Both the position numbers and the translations under genes were made by a program. Of a DNA stretch of 64,000 nucleotides, positions 1-11,943 are shown one piece after another (position 1 is the stretch's first letter; every line of letters begins with the position of its first letter). The stretch is from Takakia lepidozioides (taxonomy: Eukaryota; Streptophyta; Takakiopsida; Takakiales; Takakiaceae), in NCBI GenBank assembly GCA_030704615.1, contig CM060732.1, positions 42,885,053-42,949,052 of the forward strand, read 5' to 3'. The notes below the pieces were generated by a model. It did no database searches. It was not told the DNA's origin and worked only from the letters and a program-made list of their open reading frames with translations.

Positions 1-893
1 CTAGCCAAGGCAGCTGAAGGTCCCAATCTCCTAGGTGTCCCTTCTGAAAAACCGTACTTGCGCAAACCTCTCTTGACTGTTTGAACAACTCTCTCCGCCA
101 AGCCATCAGCCTCGGGATGATCCCGAGAAGTAGTGCGGTAATCTATCAAGGCTTGCTCACACAAAGCCTGAAACTCCCCCAAGAACTCTCTCCCCTGGTC
201 CGTGAGTACCTCGGCTGGAGCACCAAAATGGCTAAGCACTCGATCTAAGAATGCATACGCAGCCCCCTCACTTGCATTGTCAGGCAATGCCACCAATTCA
301 ATCCATTTGGAGAAGTGTTCCACCATCACCAGCACATACTTGTTATGGCGAATCGTCAATGACAATGGGCCTGCGAAGTCAAGACTCCAACGATAGCCCA
401 AACCCATAATGGGTAAAGGATGCAATTGTGGAGTTGGGGCGTTGAAAGAAGCCCGCACTCTATCACACACCATGCACCTTGCCACTAACTGTTGCACATC
501 CGTGTACATGCCCCGCCACTAATACTGCCCTTGCAGCAAACTATGAGTGCGCCGCACCCCAAAATGTCCCAACTCCTCATGGGCATGTCGTACCAATCGC
601 GCTCGTTGTGTTGAATGAAGCACAATCCTCACTCGCCCATCCTCCCATACCCGGAGTAGGTGAGTCCCCTCCCACTTGAACCTCTTGGCTCGTTGTAGGA
701 TCCGATCCCTCTCCTTAGCAGTCACACTAGCTGCTGTCTCTCCGGTACGAAGATATGCCAACACTGCTGCATCTTCATGCACATCCTTAGCACCACCAAA
801 CTCCTCACTAGTCTTTGGATCGCCATGCACGCTATCTACATGACCAATCGCATAGGATGAACCAGCTTGAGCTCCCATTGCTAGAATGCACAA
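1..893 (-). pseudogene. Ty3/gypsy integrase fragment (zinc-binding and catalytic core)
   Basis: Reading the minus strand from 893, the first part carries the integrase H2C2 zinc-binding region (HAHEELGHFGVRRTHSLL, then a CxxC in MVCDRV). The catalytic core follows to the left edge: DFAGPL supplies the first Asp, LTDQGREF the second, and HPEADGLAERVV the Glu. Spacing fits a Ty3/gypsy DDE integrase. The frame has an in-frame TAG at about 524-526, where the family usually has Trp, so the copy is dead. The integrase tail lies beyond the left edge. RNase H (912-1330) lies just upstream on the same strand, as expected for gypsy pol order. Confidence 0.88.
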
Positions 894-911
894 AAAGGCC
901 GATGCATGCCA

Positions 912-1330
912 TCATGGCACCATCTCCTTATCTGTCTCACCATGCCACCGAGCTCCAGTATCATCATGTTCACTCGTGCATGGATTACGACTCAATCCAT
1001 CTGCATCTCGATTGACAATACCGGCTCGATGCACCATCTGGAAGTCGTAGTCTTGAAGCATAAGTGCCCACTGTGCAAGCTTCCCTGTAAGCTTGTCTGA
1101 CTCTATCAACCACTTCAATGGTTGGTGATCCATGACAAGGGTGAAGAGATTGCCATAGAGGTAGCATCTGAAATGTGCCACTGCCCATACCGCAGCTAGA
1201 CACTCCCCTTCATATGAACTATACTTCGCCTCCGCATCATTGTTCGAGCGGCTAGCATATGCCACTACGAACTCCTTCCCTCATCATCCACATGTGTGAG
1301 CACTGCTCCAATCCCCAGCATACTTCCTAG
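912..1330 (-). pseudogene. Ty3/gypsy RNase H domain fragment
   Basis: The minus-strand translation shows the RNase H domain of a Ty3/gypsy polyprotein: LGIGAVLTHVDDEG, then VAYASRSNNDAEAKYSSYEGE, a central MDHQPLKWL and the closing DADGLSR. A one-base frameshift lies near 1272, between the VDDEG part and the VAYASR part. The expected reverse transcriptase upstream is missing. Instead the coding sequence stops abruptly at about 1324, where a 38-bp piece of LTR sequence begins. This is a truncated and rearranged element joined to the integrase fragment on its left. Confidence 0.87.
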
Positions 1331-1361
1331 CATATAGTCCTAGAAAGCCACGCCACAATGA
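1323..1361 (-). repeat. 38-bp LTR-start remnant (direct repeat of 1759-1797)
   Basis: The sequence of about 38 bp running from CTTCCTAGCATATAGTCC to GCCACGCCACAAT occurs here and again at 1759-1797. On the minus strand it is the first 38 bases of the LTR at 1362-1796. Here it is fused to the RNase H coding piece, so it marks a recombination or deletion junction. Confidence 0.7.
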
Positions 1362-1796
1362 TACGGAAATGGTGAAAAGAGGAGAAACCACTCTATCACG
1401 TTATATAAGTCAAGCCAATGGCACCTTTGCTAAAGGACTCCACCATACAGACCTCACCCACTCTCCATCGCAAGTACTAGAGCCATGGCGGCGAGAGAGG
1501 CCTCGGGAGGCTCGACTAGAAGAAGACGAGCCTGCCTACGTCTCACGTGGAGATAACCTCCCCACGTCCCAAGTGAGGTTCGCCACCTCACTTGGCACAT
1601 GGAACCAAATGAAGTCCCAATGCCAACAAAATACAAATATAAATGTATAATGTCCTAATTAGTTAGAAATAACTATTTCTAACTAATCACAAACAAAACC
1701 ATGACAGCTGTCGTGCACCTAAGCATCGTGCCACAACATACATCGTTGTCCAACCACACTTCCTAGCATATAGTCCTAGAAAGCCACGCCACAATC
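1362..1796 (-). mobile_element. Ty3/gypsy LTR (about 435 bp)
   Basis: On the minus strand this segment begins TGTGGCGTGG and ends CGTATCA, the TG...CA borders of an LTR. It is preceded at 1797-1806 by a G-rich, polypurine-like run (AGGGGGGCGA), as expected before a 3' LTR. A TATA-like TTATATAACG sits near 1398-1407 on the minus strand. It follows the coding remnant at 2014-2455 and is best read as the 3' LTR of that element. Its target duplication cannot be identified because the left side is rearranged. Confidence 0.65.
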
Positions 1797-2013
1797 GCCC
1801 CCCTAGCTGGTGATTAGGTCCCTCTAACACCGGATAGCTTGCAAGTATCCACCCCAATAAGATCATCGCTTGGTCTTTAATCGCACAAGTCCCAATACCT
1901 GAAGTCGATAGATCAAGAGGCCGGGTGCAAACGTAGCCCCATCGTTAGTCGCCTTCATGCAATCCATGATCTTCAGTTGAGTATCCATGGCATTGAAGCC
2001 CCACTAGCTAGAC

Positions 2014-2455
<442 letters not shown>

Positions 2456-2518
2456 AGTGTGGTTGGACAGCGATGTATGTTGTGGCACGATGCTTAGGTG
2501 CACGACAACTTCCATGGA
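2456..2518 (+). repeat. Inverted LTR fragment (inverted copy of 1699-1762)
   Basis: About 60 bases (TGTGGTTGGACAGCGATGTA onward to CCATGG) are a near-perfect inverted match to 1699-1762, that is, to bases 38-98 of the LTR, but on the plus strand. It abuts the integrase-tail remnant on one side and the LINE on the other, so it is a junction scrap of a second LTR in the opposite orientation. Confidence 0.7.
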
Positions 2519-3332
2519 CGTCCAAGAGACAAGGAAGGTGCCCGGACATGGATTGTGGAGCATTTGGGTTCAGAAGGAGGCCTCACTCATCATTATTGCC
2601 ACTCTATGGGAAGAGGTTTATACACTGTCAAATTTGGTACGAAGGAGAATGCGGAGCGGGCTCTAGCTTTCAACACACGCAAATCAAGGTTCAAAGTCCA
2701 TATTTTTCCTTGGTGTCGTGCATGGGGGCACAAGGACGGCACTACTTGCAAACCGCGGATTATTGCCCTGCCCTTCCTACTTGATAACTACCAGGCCTCG
2801 CTTCCGGAGATTGGAGCTCACTTCGGCTCCTTCATTGGAAGTCTAAATGTGTTTTGATCCAATGGACGACGCTGTACTAAGTGTGGATCAGGACCCCTCG
2901 CTATTTGATGGCAATGACAGTGGAGTCCCAAAAATTGTTGTACTGATGCCAGAGACAGCGAAGATAGGAAATGCAATTAAATTGCCGACTCTGGACGGCT
3001 CTTTTATTTATGTTCAGATCAAAGAAGAGGTTCTAAGCATAATCTGCTTTGAATGCAATGGAGAGGGCCATGTCAAAGCAGACTGCCCCCAACGCGGCAA
3101 AGCAGTTGTGAAGGCGCAGCCAGAAGTCCCCACCCCTGGTGTGCTGCCTTCTGAAACTCACAGTGCCCCGGTCATCCCTCTCTCCCCTTCGCGTTCAAGA
3201 GATGCAAGTACTACCGCGGCCTCCCTTCCAACGCTCTCGCTGGAGCGTCATGCTAAACGGAAGAGAATCGGTTCCCCCTCGATTTCATCTCCACCACCGC
3301 GACTACGTCTCATTCTGCTACCTCGGGAATAA
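2519..3332 (+). pseudogene. LINE ORF1: RNA-binding domain and zinc knuckle
   Basis: The first frame (to 2857) shows the plant DUF4283-type RRM-like fold: GRGLYTVKFGTKENAERAL followed by TRKSRFKVHIFPW. After a frameshift near 2850 the second frame continues to 3332 with LDGSFIYVQI and a CCHC zinc knuckle, CFECNGEGHVKADC (about 3046-3087), then a Ser/Pro-rich basic tail. ORF1 proteins of this type bind the LINE RNA. The split frame and the lost 5' end make it a pseudogene. Confidence 0.75.
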
Positions 3333-3413
3333 GGGAGTCCCAACCCCCATTGCCCTCCTGCAGTTTTTGACTTTTGCCCTTACTCGGACACCGAAGATGA
3401 GCGGATTATCAAC

Positions 3414-4331
3414 TTGGCCACGAGATGCTTGGACCTGCGCTCTTTTGCAAACCTAAAGCTTTGTGAATGGTCCCCTAAAAATGCTGTGAGTCGCAGCTTG
3501 GCAGTAGTCAGAATTACTCCTATAATCTACGGCATGCTCGATGGCCCTAACCGCCCCCCTTCTAAAACTTACTACCCGGACTCTAAGGCGGTGGAGCTTT
3601 GTCTCAAGCTGGTGGGTACCCTCTTTGCCGAGGAACCATTCCAATTCTTACTCTCCAATGACACTACGGTGCATTTCGGGGCATTCTGGGACAACTCCAC
3701 AGAATTTGATGCTGCTTCCACGGTCAATGTTCTACTCGCCTTCAGTTGGGAGGATATTGGAGGCGGTTTAAATACTAAAGTGGGCTCCTTCTCATGGTCC
3801 ACAAAAAAGGCCTTGGCAGAGGACACTGTTGAAGCCCAACCTAGTAATGGGTTCCCGTCCGCAGGAGGTTTCTCTCGGAGCAGGAAGGTCATCGCTGCTG
3901 GCTTCACACTTGCAGACGCAATTCTAGGTCTTCCTGTGGCCCAGGCCCATTCGCCTGCAATTTCACCTAGCCTTGGTAAAGCCGCCACTACGGGCTTCCA
4001 GCCCTATGCTGGCTCGTCAAAAAAAGCTCATCTACACTCTCCTTCAACCGTGTCTCCATCAACCCTTGGAGGATCTCCCCTGGTAAGTTCCAACTGCTTA
4101 GCCTTCTCCCTCTGCATCTGCTGCCCATCCCCTTTCTCAGGCATATGTCAGGTTCTTGCTAGCTGGCATCAGCTGGGGATGATTCTCCCCCATCTCTTCT
4201 ATGCCCCTGGAAGTAAACTGTTGTCAGAAAAATACCTTCACAACTTTGCTTGTTGGCTAGGGCTCAAGGATGTCATTAAAGGCTGTTCGGTTATTTCAAG
4301 AAAGAAGACACAGTTTATTGCTTTGGTTTAG
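3414..4331 (+). pseudogene. Uncharacterised LINE-internal ORF (305 codons)
   Basis: An open plus-strand frame of 305 codons lies between the ORF1 knuckle and the endonuclease. I recognise no domain. Its first half is moderately charged, with a hydrophobic patch and aromatic residues (TTVHFGAFWDNS), and its middle is Ser/Pro/Ala-rich. Its position suggests it is the C-terminal extension of ORF1, or a spacer that stayed open, in this LINE family. Confidence 0.4.
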
Positions 4332-4529
4332 GGTCAACAGAAACAGGGTTTAGGTAACACACCAATGGGTGTCATCTACCTCTCCTCTACACCAGCGCCC
4401 CCCACCGGATTTGGTTGGTTCTCCTTCCTCCTCCACAACGACAGTAAGCCTATCTTCTTCTTTTCCACATCAGGGCTATCATTTCGAGAAGTTTTCTCGA
4501 GCCCTCCCCCCCAAGTTAATGTTATTTAA

Positions 4530-5379
4530 CATCATATCCTAGAATATTAGAGGCATAGGTTCTGATGCCTCTGCCCCTAAAAGATCCAAGATTAAACGCT
4601 GGACTGCCTCAGTGATGTCTGAAAATTCTATTATCTTCCTACAGGAACATAAGCTAAATGATTCTAAGATAACCTCTTTGGGAAATATGTTGTGGCCAGC
4701 CAATCTTTCTGTGGCTGACTCTAGAGGTGGCACATCTATTCTGGTGTCCCCGAATCTGGCCAACCATATCTCTGGAGTGGAAATCTGGATGATTGGCAGA
4801 GCGCAATTTTGTCTTCTCTCCATTCCTAGTACATGGTGTAAAATAGGCCTCATAAATGTTTATGCTCCCAATGTTGTTGCTGATAGGATTGCTTTTTGGC
4901 ACCTTTTACACTCCAAGATCTTAAACCATTCAGAGATTGACCAATGGCTAATGGCTGGAGACTTCAATATGACTGAAAGAGCTATGGATAGGCTGAATCC
5001 TGGCAGTTTCAGCCTCACCCCCAACAAAAGTAATGCGTGGGAAACTCTCTGTCTCTCTGTCGGTCTTATTGACATCTCCATCCCTGGAGATAATCAGCTG
5101 CGATTCTCTTGGACAAATTGCAGAGCACCGCCTGAACTGGTTATGGCCAGACTAGATCGAATTTACTGCACTACTGGTATAGTGTCTTGGGCCCGGCCTA
5201 TTCCAATGGGCCCAGTGCTTCCTAACTTCAACCATGCAGAGACTGGAGCTCTATTTTCTGTTCCTGGATCTAGGTCCAAAGGTAGAGGTTACTTCAAGCT
5301 TAACCCATCTATGCTTAAATCTAGGGCAGGCCCAGATATGGTTTTCATCTGGGAACCATTTTTAGTCTGCCACCCTTAG
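4530..5379 (+). pseudogene. LINE apurinic-type endonuclease domain
   Basis: The frame shows the exonuclease-endonuclease-phosphatase fold of plant LINE ORF2. NIISxNIRGIG begins it, with the usual Trp replaced by TAG at about 4540-4542. The metal-binding Glu lies in FLQEHKL, INVYAPN follows, and GDFNM carries the catalytic Asp/Asn. ARLDRIY follows. The late motif, normally S-D-H, reads NFNHAET here, so the catalytic Asp is replaced by Asn. With the stop and that substitution the domain would not cut DNA. This enzyme normally nicks the target site to prime reverse transcription. Confidence 0.82.
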
Positions 5380-5389
5380 ATTCCTTACC

Positions 5390-8300
5390 AAGCTAGAGGC
5401 TACCAGGATTAGATCCCAGGAACTATCCAAAGCCTTTGCTTTAGCATGCTCCCAAAAAGAGAAGAGTCTGCTCAAATGCCTCCATCTTTGCCAACAGCTT
5501 TTGGAGAACAAAGATGAAGGTCCCTGTACGCTGATGAACTATAATAGAGCAAAATCCAATCTCTGGAATTTTAGACAGGAGAAGGAAAACGCTATCTGTA
5601 TAAAGGCAGGGGTGAACTGGTCTCTAAAAGGTGAAAAAACGACCAAATATTCCTCCCTCACTAGCCCTGATGGGTCCACTACCTCCTCCAACCCTAAAGC
5701 GATGGCTGCCTATGCTGAGCAACACTTTGCCTCCCTCTTCTCTAAGAGGCAACACTCAGAAGAGTCTAAGTTTGCCTCTCAGGAAATTCTGTGATGTGTC
5801 CCCTCGCTCCTTTCTGAAAAAGAGAAAGAGGAACTCTCTTCCCCGCTCTCCGACTCAGACCTAGCGGAGGCCTTGCATTCCCTCAAAGCTGGAAAGATGC
5901 CAGGGTTAGACGGCATGCCAATTGAATTTTTTACGGCCCTCTGGCAGACCATAGTGAATGACTTTGTTGAGTTGGCTAAAGATATACATTCGAAGGGCAT
6001 CATGCCTTCACAACTCTCAATTGGTCTCATCACTTTGATTTTCAAAAACCGGGTGATAGAAGCATGTTATCTAATTATAGACCTATAACGCTTCTGAACA
6101 CTGTTTACAAAATTATTGCCAAGGCTTTGGCCCTCAGGCTGCAACCCATTCTCTCTCGGGTTATCAGACCAGAGCAATCCGGGTTTCTAAAAGGGAGAAT
6201 GATTCTAGATAACATTCTTCTAGTCAATGAAGTCATACACAAGGCCAAGTGCTTTGAGCAGCCCATGGCCATACTCATGCTTGACTTTGAAAAGGCCTTT
6301 GATAACATTGATTGGAGTTTTCTAAATCAAGTGTTGGTCAGAATGGGAATGCCTGAAGCTTTCAAGAGATGGATCCATATCCTACTTTCCTCAGCCTCTA
6401 GCAAAGTCACGGTAAACGGAGTGATTTCAAAGCCTTTTGCGCTTTTCAGGTCCGTAAGGCAAGGTTGCCCACTGTCTCCCTACCTCTTTCTCATGGCAGC
6501 AGATGCCCTAGGACACTACCTCAATTCCAGGCAGGATATTCTGGGCCTAAAAATGCAGGATGGGTCCTCTATTAAGAACTCAATGTATGCTGATGACACC
6601 ACATTGTTTTGAATAATGAGGCACTAGCAAACATTGAAAGAGCTCGTCAAGCCCTGCAATTTTTCTGCTCCGCTTCTGGGCCCAAAATAAACTGGACCAA
6701 ATCAGTTGGCCTCCTCACAGAGATGTCTGCTTCATCCTATAGACAGCACGGCCCTCCTTCGGGACAAGATGTGGGTCTCAAATGGCTCCAGCCAGGTTCA
6801 GCGCACACACTTTTGGGCTTTCAGATTGGGATAGGGCTCACTGATGAGCAAAGATTTGAGCCTGTCTTATAGAAGCTTCGTAACAAACTGGCCTTTTGGA
6901 GCTCAGCTATGCTGTCTATTGCAAGCATGGCTCTAGTTCTAAATCAAATACTACTTGCATCAGTGTGGTATCCTGCCTCGGTTTGGTCTCCCGGTTCCAA
7001 GCTAATTACAAAGCTGAAAGCAATGATGAGGAACTTTTTGTAGGGCGCCTCCCCCCAAAACCCCACCAAAAGAGCTCTGGTATCCTGGTCACCGCTTTGC
7101 TGTCCTAGAAAAGAAGGTGGTTTGGGCCTTTTAGCCCCATCCATTCAGATCACGGCCTTGCTGGCAAAATGGATACCTAGGTTGCTTACCAGTGAAGGAA
7201 GCCCGTGGGGCAACTTGGTCAGAGAACACCTAGTGCAGGCCTATCCGCCGAACTCTCCACCATCCCTCAAATGGATAGTGCATGGGATGGGGAAAGTGAA
7301 AGCTATAGGGTCTGCGACTTGGAACTCCATATGGGATGCTTGGAAGATGATGAAGCCTAAGTTAACTCAAAGACGAGCAAAATGCTTTGAAGAGGCCATC
7401 CGTCAGCCACTATTTGGTAACCTCAACCTTGACTGCAGCCCATTGGCGACTCTCCACAAAAAATGGGCTACCTGGGAGGCGTCAGGCCTCTCGCATGTTG
7501 CCAATATATGGGAGGATGGTCAATTCCTGAGACTGAGCCTCTTGTCCTCCCTGGTCTCTGCTAGATCAATCGCGTGTGGTTGGGCCCATATCCAAAGAGG
7601 TGTCCAATATGTGCAACCCCTGCTGGTAGGTGGCCCATGCACAAAGAACGACTTACCTGCCTGGTTTGGTAGCTCGCATGACAACAATCATATGGCCATC
7701 TTGGCCACATCCACCTCTGATTCCCATTGGAAAGGTCTAATCTTCCGCGCTATGGCTGGGGGACGCCTGGACTCATTAGGCTCAGGCGACATGCACCATG
7801 ACGTGGCCGACAAGATAAGGGTATTTGATCTGAACTCGGGCTCTACTGAACATAGTCCACCTGACGGCGTAGAAATAGGATGGGCTCGGCAGTTATCCTT
7901 CGTCTGGTTCCTATCTTATCCTCTAAGCAGACTTCAGTTTGATCCAAGCGAATGGTCTTGGATGGATGGCAAGAAAACGCCCCTGCTTGGTTACACGGTC
8001 AAAAGGGGACACAAAATGCTTCTCGGCCAAGCAAAGTTTACAGCCAAGTGGAATAAAAAATGGCATCTGGATTTACAGGTCCCGGCCTGGAAATCTATAT
8101 GGAAAGACATATGGGCCAAACACCGTCCAGCAAAAATTAGTGCATTCTTATGGAAGTTGGCAAATAGAATTCTGCCCGTGGCGGCTTGCTTTCAAGATCA
8201 AGACCCAGCTTGTCTAGTTTGTGCCAGAAACTCGGAGGAGACTATTGAACATGCATTTATGGATTGCCACATTGCTGCGAGGACTTTGCTACTGGTCACT

Positions 8301-8645
8301 GCTTTCAACCTTCACTGGAAACAACTACCATTTGTGGATGCATCGCTTATGTTGCTCAACCTGCACAATGGCTCATTATGGAGTACATGCCCAATATGGG
8401 CATGTCTCAGAGCACACACTCTTTGGGCACTATGGAAGGCTAGGTGCACTTTAGTTTTTGAGACGACACAGCCCAACATCAGATTTATTCTATTTAAGTT
8501 GTTCTCTGACCTGATGACTGAGGGGAAAAAGGCTTGGTTGTCACTACTTACTGCCACAGCCAGGTGCAACGACAGGAGGCGTCAACAGTTCACCTGGGCC
8601 AAAGACGGCATCCTCTGCACCAGGACTGATGACTCGAGAGTCTAA
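5390..8645 (+). pseudogene. LINE reverse transcriptase with zf-RVT region
   Basis: Successive frames encode a non-LTR reverse transcriptase. Recognisable parts are the thumb-side NWSLKGEKTTKY region (5501-5794), GKMPGLDGMPIEFF (about 5890), SNYRPITLLNTVYKI (6067 on), EQSGFLKGRMI, LDFEKAFDNIDW, SVRQGCPLSPYLF and the catalytic YADD at 6586-6597. The long last frame (7122-8645) ends with the zf-RVT segment (PAKISAFLWKLANRILP, then CLVC and HAFMDC). Frameshifts lie near 5800, 6060, 6609 and between 6872 and 7122. No RNase H domain follows, as in many plant L1 elements. Confidence 0.87.
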
Positions 8646-9086
8646 TGGCATGACACGATCCCCGGGGCTTGGGAAATCGCCAGCTGAATTCGATGGTGCT
8701 GAAGTCAATTGGAAGCACCTCAACCTGCGCAGTGCAAAATCCAAAGCCCACCTGAACTTTGGACTCTGATCCTCCCCCCTAGCCTGGAACGGTTATTGCT
8801 TGGTGACTCTGAACTCTACAACCTTCCCGGGCATGTCTCGAATTTTGGTTCTGCAATCCTGCTCTGTTTTGCAGATGTTCTCCTGGTGTTATTAGGCTGA
8901 TCGCAGCTAGACTGGATGTGTACGGGCCCTCTCCTCTCCATGCTTGAATCCAAATCCTTTAGATTCTGGCTTTCTTGTTTTCAGCATTAGCTGCTATATT
9001 AAGGACTTCTGTAGGTCCCTCCCCCTTTTTCCCCCTCGTCCCTTTGTGTTCAGGGTGTACCCCTTGTGTTTCACCTTTATGGTCCC

Positions 9087-9109
9087 CTGGAGGTTATTTT
9101 TTCCTCCTG
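9087..9109 (+). other. LINE 3'-end stem-loop, copy 1
   Basis: GGAGG (9089-9093), a nine-base loop TTATTTTTT, and CCTCC (9103-9107) form a perfect five-base-pair hairpin in the LINE 3' UTR, about 75 bases before the A-rich tail. The same loop with a different but still paired stem recurs at 9347-9365, which supports a structural role. LINE reverse transcriptases often recognise such 3' hairpins in their own RNA. Confidence 0.55.
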
Positions 9110-9334
9110 TCTGTCCACAATTTTGACTCCTTGTGAACATTTATCTCATTTAATTTGATTAGAGGGCCTCTGTCCCTTTGTCTAAAAAGAAAAAAAAAGA
9201 TAAAAAGAAAAAAAAGATATATGGTATGAAAAAACAGATGGACTTGTAACTTCTTCACCGGAGAAGTTTAGAAGTAAGCATATGTTATGTATGTTATGTA
9301 TGGTTGCAGGGCAGTCTTCCCGCTATAAAGCCTT

Positions 9335-9436
9335 CATGGCCTCTGTGGTGGTTATTTTTTCCACCCTTCTCAATTCAATTTTTGGAGCTTTGTCCCCTTC
9401 AGGGGGAAAAAGAAAAAGAAAAAGAAAAGAACATAT
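9335..9436 (+). mobile_element. Second, truncated LINE 3' end with A-rich tail
   Basis: This stretch repeats the layout of the main LINE's terminus: hairpin GGTGG-TTATTTTTT-CCACC (9347-9365), a GCTTTGTCCCCTT motif resembling CTCTGTCCCTTTG in the first copy, then an AAAAAG-repeat tail (about 9404-9430). It is probably a short 5'-truncated insertion of a related LINE, or of a SINE borrowing the same 3' end, placed about 120 bases after the first tail. Confidence 0.55.
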
Positions 9437-9754
9437 GACATATGTTGGGTTTCCAGAAAAATTAGACTATTGAGACACTTGTCCGGGTGGACAAGCCCAA
9501 AATCAGCCAAGTATGTGGATATATTGTCTGACAGAACTTGACCTAAGTAGAAAGGTGCACTCCGAACTTACACCTGAGATGGAGTGTAACTAACAATCCT
9601 TTAAAAACATACTTAAATTATATTTTAATTGACTATGTGGTTAAAAACATGACCGTCTTCTCGTAGATATAAAGTAACTTCCTCGCTAGTAGTAAGTAGC
9701 TCATAAACCCTGCCGGCGATTGCCGGGAAAGCGCATCGGAGATAGGAGCCCGTG

Positions 9755-11200
9755 TTCATGTGAACGTTCGTTACACTAAAACTCGCAAGTCGGGTTGGCA
9801 TGAGCTGCGGGGGGCTCTTGTTTGGGGCCGCATGCATTTTTGCCCTGCTCTCTACAATTACTCGTCTGCGTTAGGTGTTGGACAATTCCATTCCTTCTCA
9901 TGTAATGTTCGTTATAGTGAAATCGGGGTTTGCATGCTGTCTGTTTTGCCTCTGAGTCTTGTTTCGGGACGTATTCATCTCTATATTGTGCTCTCTCTAC
10001 AATTGCTCATTCCTTTAGCGTGTTTGTCAAACTGCTGGTGTTTAGATTTTTCCTCCTTTGTTCATGTGAACGTTCGTTGCTCTAGAACTCGGGGTTTACT
10101 TTTCGTATGTGTTGCATTTGTGTCTTGTTGGGGGACGCATCCATCTCTACCTTGCTCTCTACAATTTCTCATCGCATTTAGCGCATTTGTTAAGCTAAAG
10201 GTGTGTTGGATTCTCTTCCTTTGTTTTCGAGAGCGCTTGATGTGGTAGTGAGATGTGCTCCTGTGTCGGCTTCTTGTAGTGGGAATCCTCGTACCTGTTC
10301 GAGCAATTCAAGCTTACTTTTTACTGGGAAGCTACGTGGCTGTTCTGCAATTGAGCTTGTAGTGAATTGGTACTCTTCGTTGTCTCTTCTCACGGCTTCT
10401 TGTGACAAAGACAGGTCTTTGAGCATGAAAGCTGCGTCACTGTTTTTGCAGTCGAGCTATCAGTGAGCGGGTGAGGGGGAAAGCTATGTGTAGTCGAGCT
10501 TTCAGTGAATTGGTATACTCTGTTGTCACTTATAACCGCTTGCTGTGACAAAGACAGGTCTTTGAGCGGAATGTGAGTGCCCTGATCTATTGAAGCTTTA
10601 GTTTGTTGGAGTCTCAATTATGAGAGGTTGCTGTCACGAGGTCACTTCTCTGCTTGTCTATTCTTCGAGAGCGTTTCGAAGACTGTTTGCGAGAACCCTG
10701 GTCCCCCCAATTGCCACGGCCAAATTCTTCTAGAGGTTGTTGTAGCGGGGCCCGCGAGGGAATGCCCTTACCCTGAGCTCTACTAGAGCTTTTAGTGTTA
10801 GTTGTTTGAAATTCTATGCGTCCATTTATGGGAGGTTGTCGCAACAAGGTCACCTTTCATTTGTTTCTACTGCTGGAGTGGGAATCTGAGTATCTGGATC
10901 TCCGTCATCATCGATTTTCCTCCTTAGCAGGTTTTAGTTGATTTGGATGTCGGCTTTCATTCCTCAATGTTCTACAAATGAGGTCACCATGTGCATCTAT
11001 TCTTTCAGAGGGATTGCACACTTCTTAAACACACTTCTTTGAGAGGTGTGTTGTAGTGGGGACCTTTCTATTTGTCTCAATTATGAGGGTGGGAATCCCC
11101 TTGACTGTGGTCTCTATTCCAGCTATTAGAATTTTGAAGTTGTTTGGATTCCATGCGTTCATTTATGGGAGGTTGTTGGAACAAGGTCACCATTTATGTG
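9755..11200. repeat. Degenerate tandem repeat tract, period roughly 140-165 bp
   Basis: The phrase TTCATGTGAACGTTCGTT recurs at 9755, in altered form at 9897, and at 10061. TGTGACAAAGACAGGTCTTTGAGC recurs at 10401 and 10544 (143 bp apart), each after a copy of AGTGAATTGGTA. TTATGGGAGGTTGT plus AACAAGGTCACC recurs near 10825 and 11165. These are old, diverged tandem units that change gradually along the tract. No convincing coding frame is present. The tract lies 1-2.4 kb upstream of the IDM1-like gene and may overlap its promoter or 5' leader. Confidence 0.6.
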
Positions 11201-11943
11201 TTCTTTGTCTCATCCTAACTGTCTGAATGGAGTTGTCTACCAGAGCTCCTTGTAGGCTTGCTTCTTTTTCCTGTTGTTGGGGTACTATCTGAATGCAGCT
11301 GTTTATCATACTTCCCACTTGTACTCTTGTTTCTTTTCCCATTGTCCAGCTATCTGGATCTCTCTGCTTTTGTCTGGTCTATGCAATTTCCCATGTCTAC
11401 CCCTCTCATGGCCTCATGCACTATTTGTATTTCACTTCTGGCCTATGGTCCCTTGTGTTGACAAACATGCATCAAGAGGGTCAATCCTTGTCTTCATACT
11501 CCAAATGGCTCTCAATATTTGTCAGCTTCTATCAACAGTCAGCTATGTTTCCAGATATTTTCAGTCTCATTGTTTCTAGCTAAGATGCATGTAGCTTACA
11601 ACTTGCAGGCGTGTGCCTACTATCTGTCTGTCCATGCCAGTTGTGTATGCTTTCATCCTTTGGGAAGGGCGTTTATGTGTAACTGAAAGGGTTTGTCTTA
11701 CATTGGTTGGACATTAAACTTTTCGTATAACCAGTGGATTAGTTTCTGTAGTAGAATTTGTAGCAGGCCAAAGTGCTCTTTTGTGACCTAGCGTTTCTTC
11801 AGAGATGAAGTCAGATTCCAGTGGCTATTGCCTCCCAAAGAACGAATACCATTTGTGGCTGAGGATCTGCTATCCATGATTTAATTTGATTAAGGAACTG
11901 AGAGATGCTTTTGTCCTATATTTCCAACATGCAGGTATGTTAA

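Larger units (their letters stand above)
2519..9220 (+). mobile_element. L1-type LINE retrotransposon, 5'-truncated and decayed
   Basis: Plus-strand parts occur in order: ORF1 with an RNA-binding (DUF4283-like) domain and CCHC knuckle (2519-3332), an uncharacterised ORF (3414-4331), an endonuclease (4530-5379), a reverse transcriptase (5390-8645), a 3' UTR and an A-rich tail (9180-9220). This is the organisation of plant L1-type LINEs. Every coding part has frameshifts or stops, so it is a fossil. The 5' end is cut at about 2519 by the LTR fragment. No target duplication was identified. Confidence 0.85.

Noticed and set aside
1323-1797. The 38-bp direct repeat as a target-site duplication
   Set aside because: Far too long for an LTR element (normally 4-6 bp) and it matches the LTR start itself.
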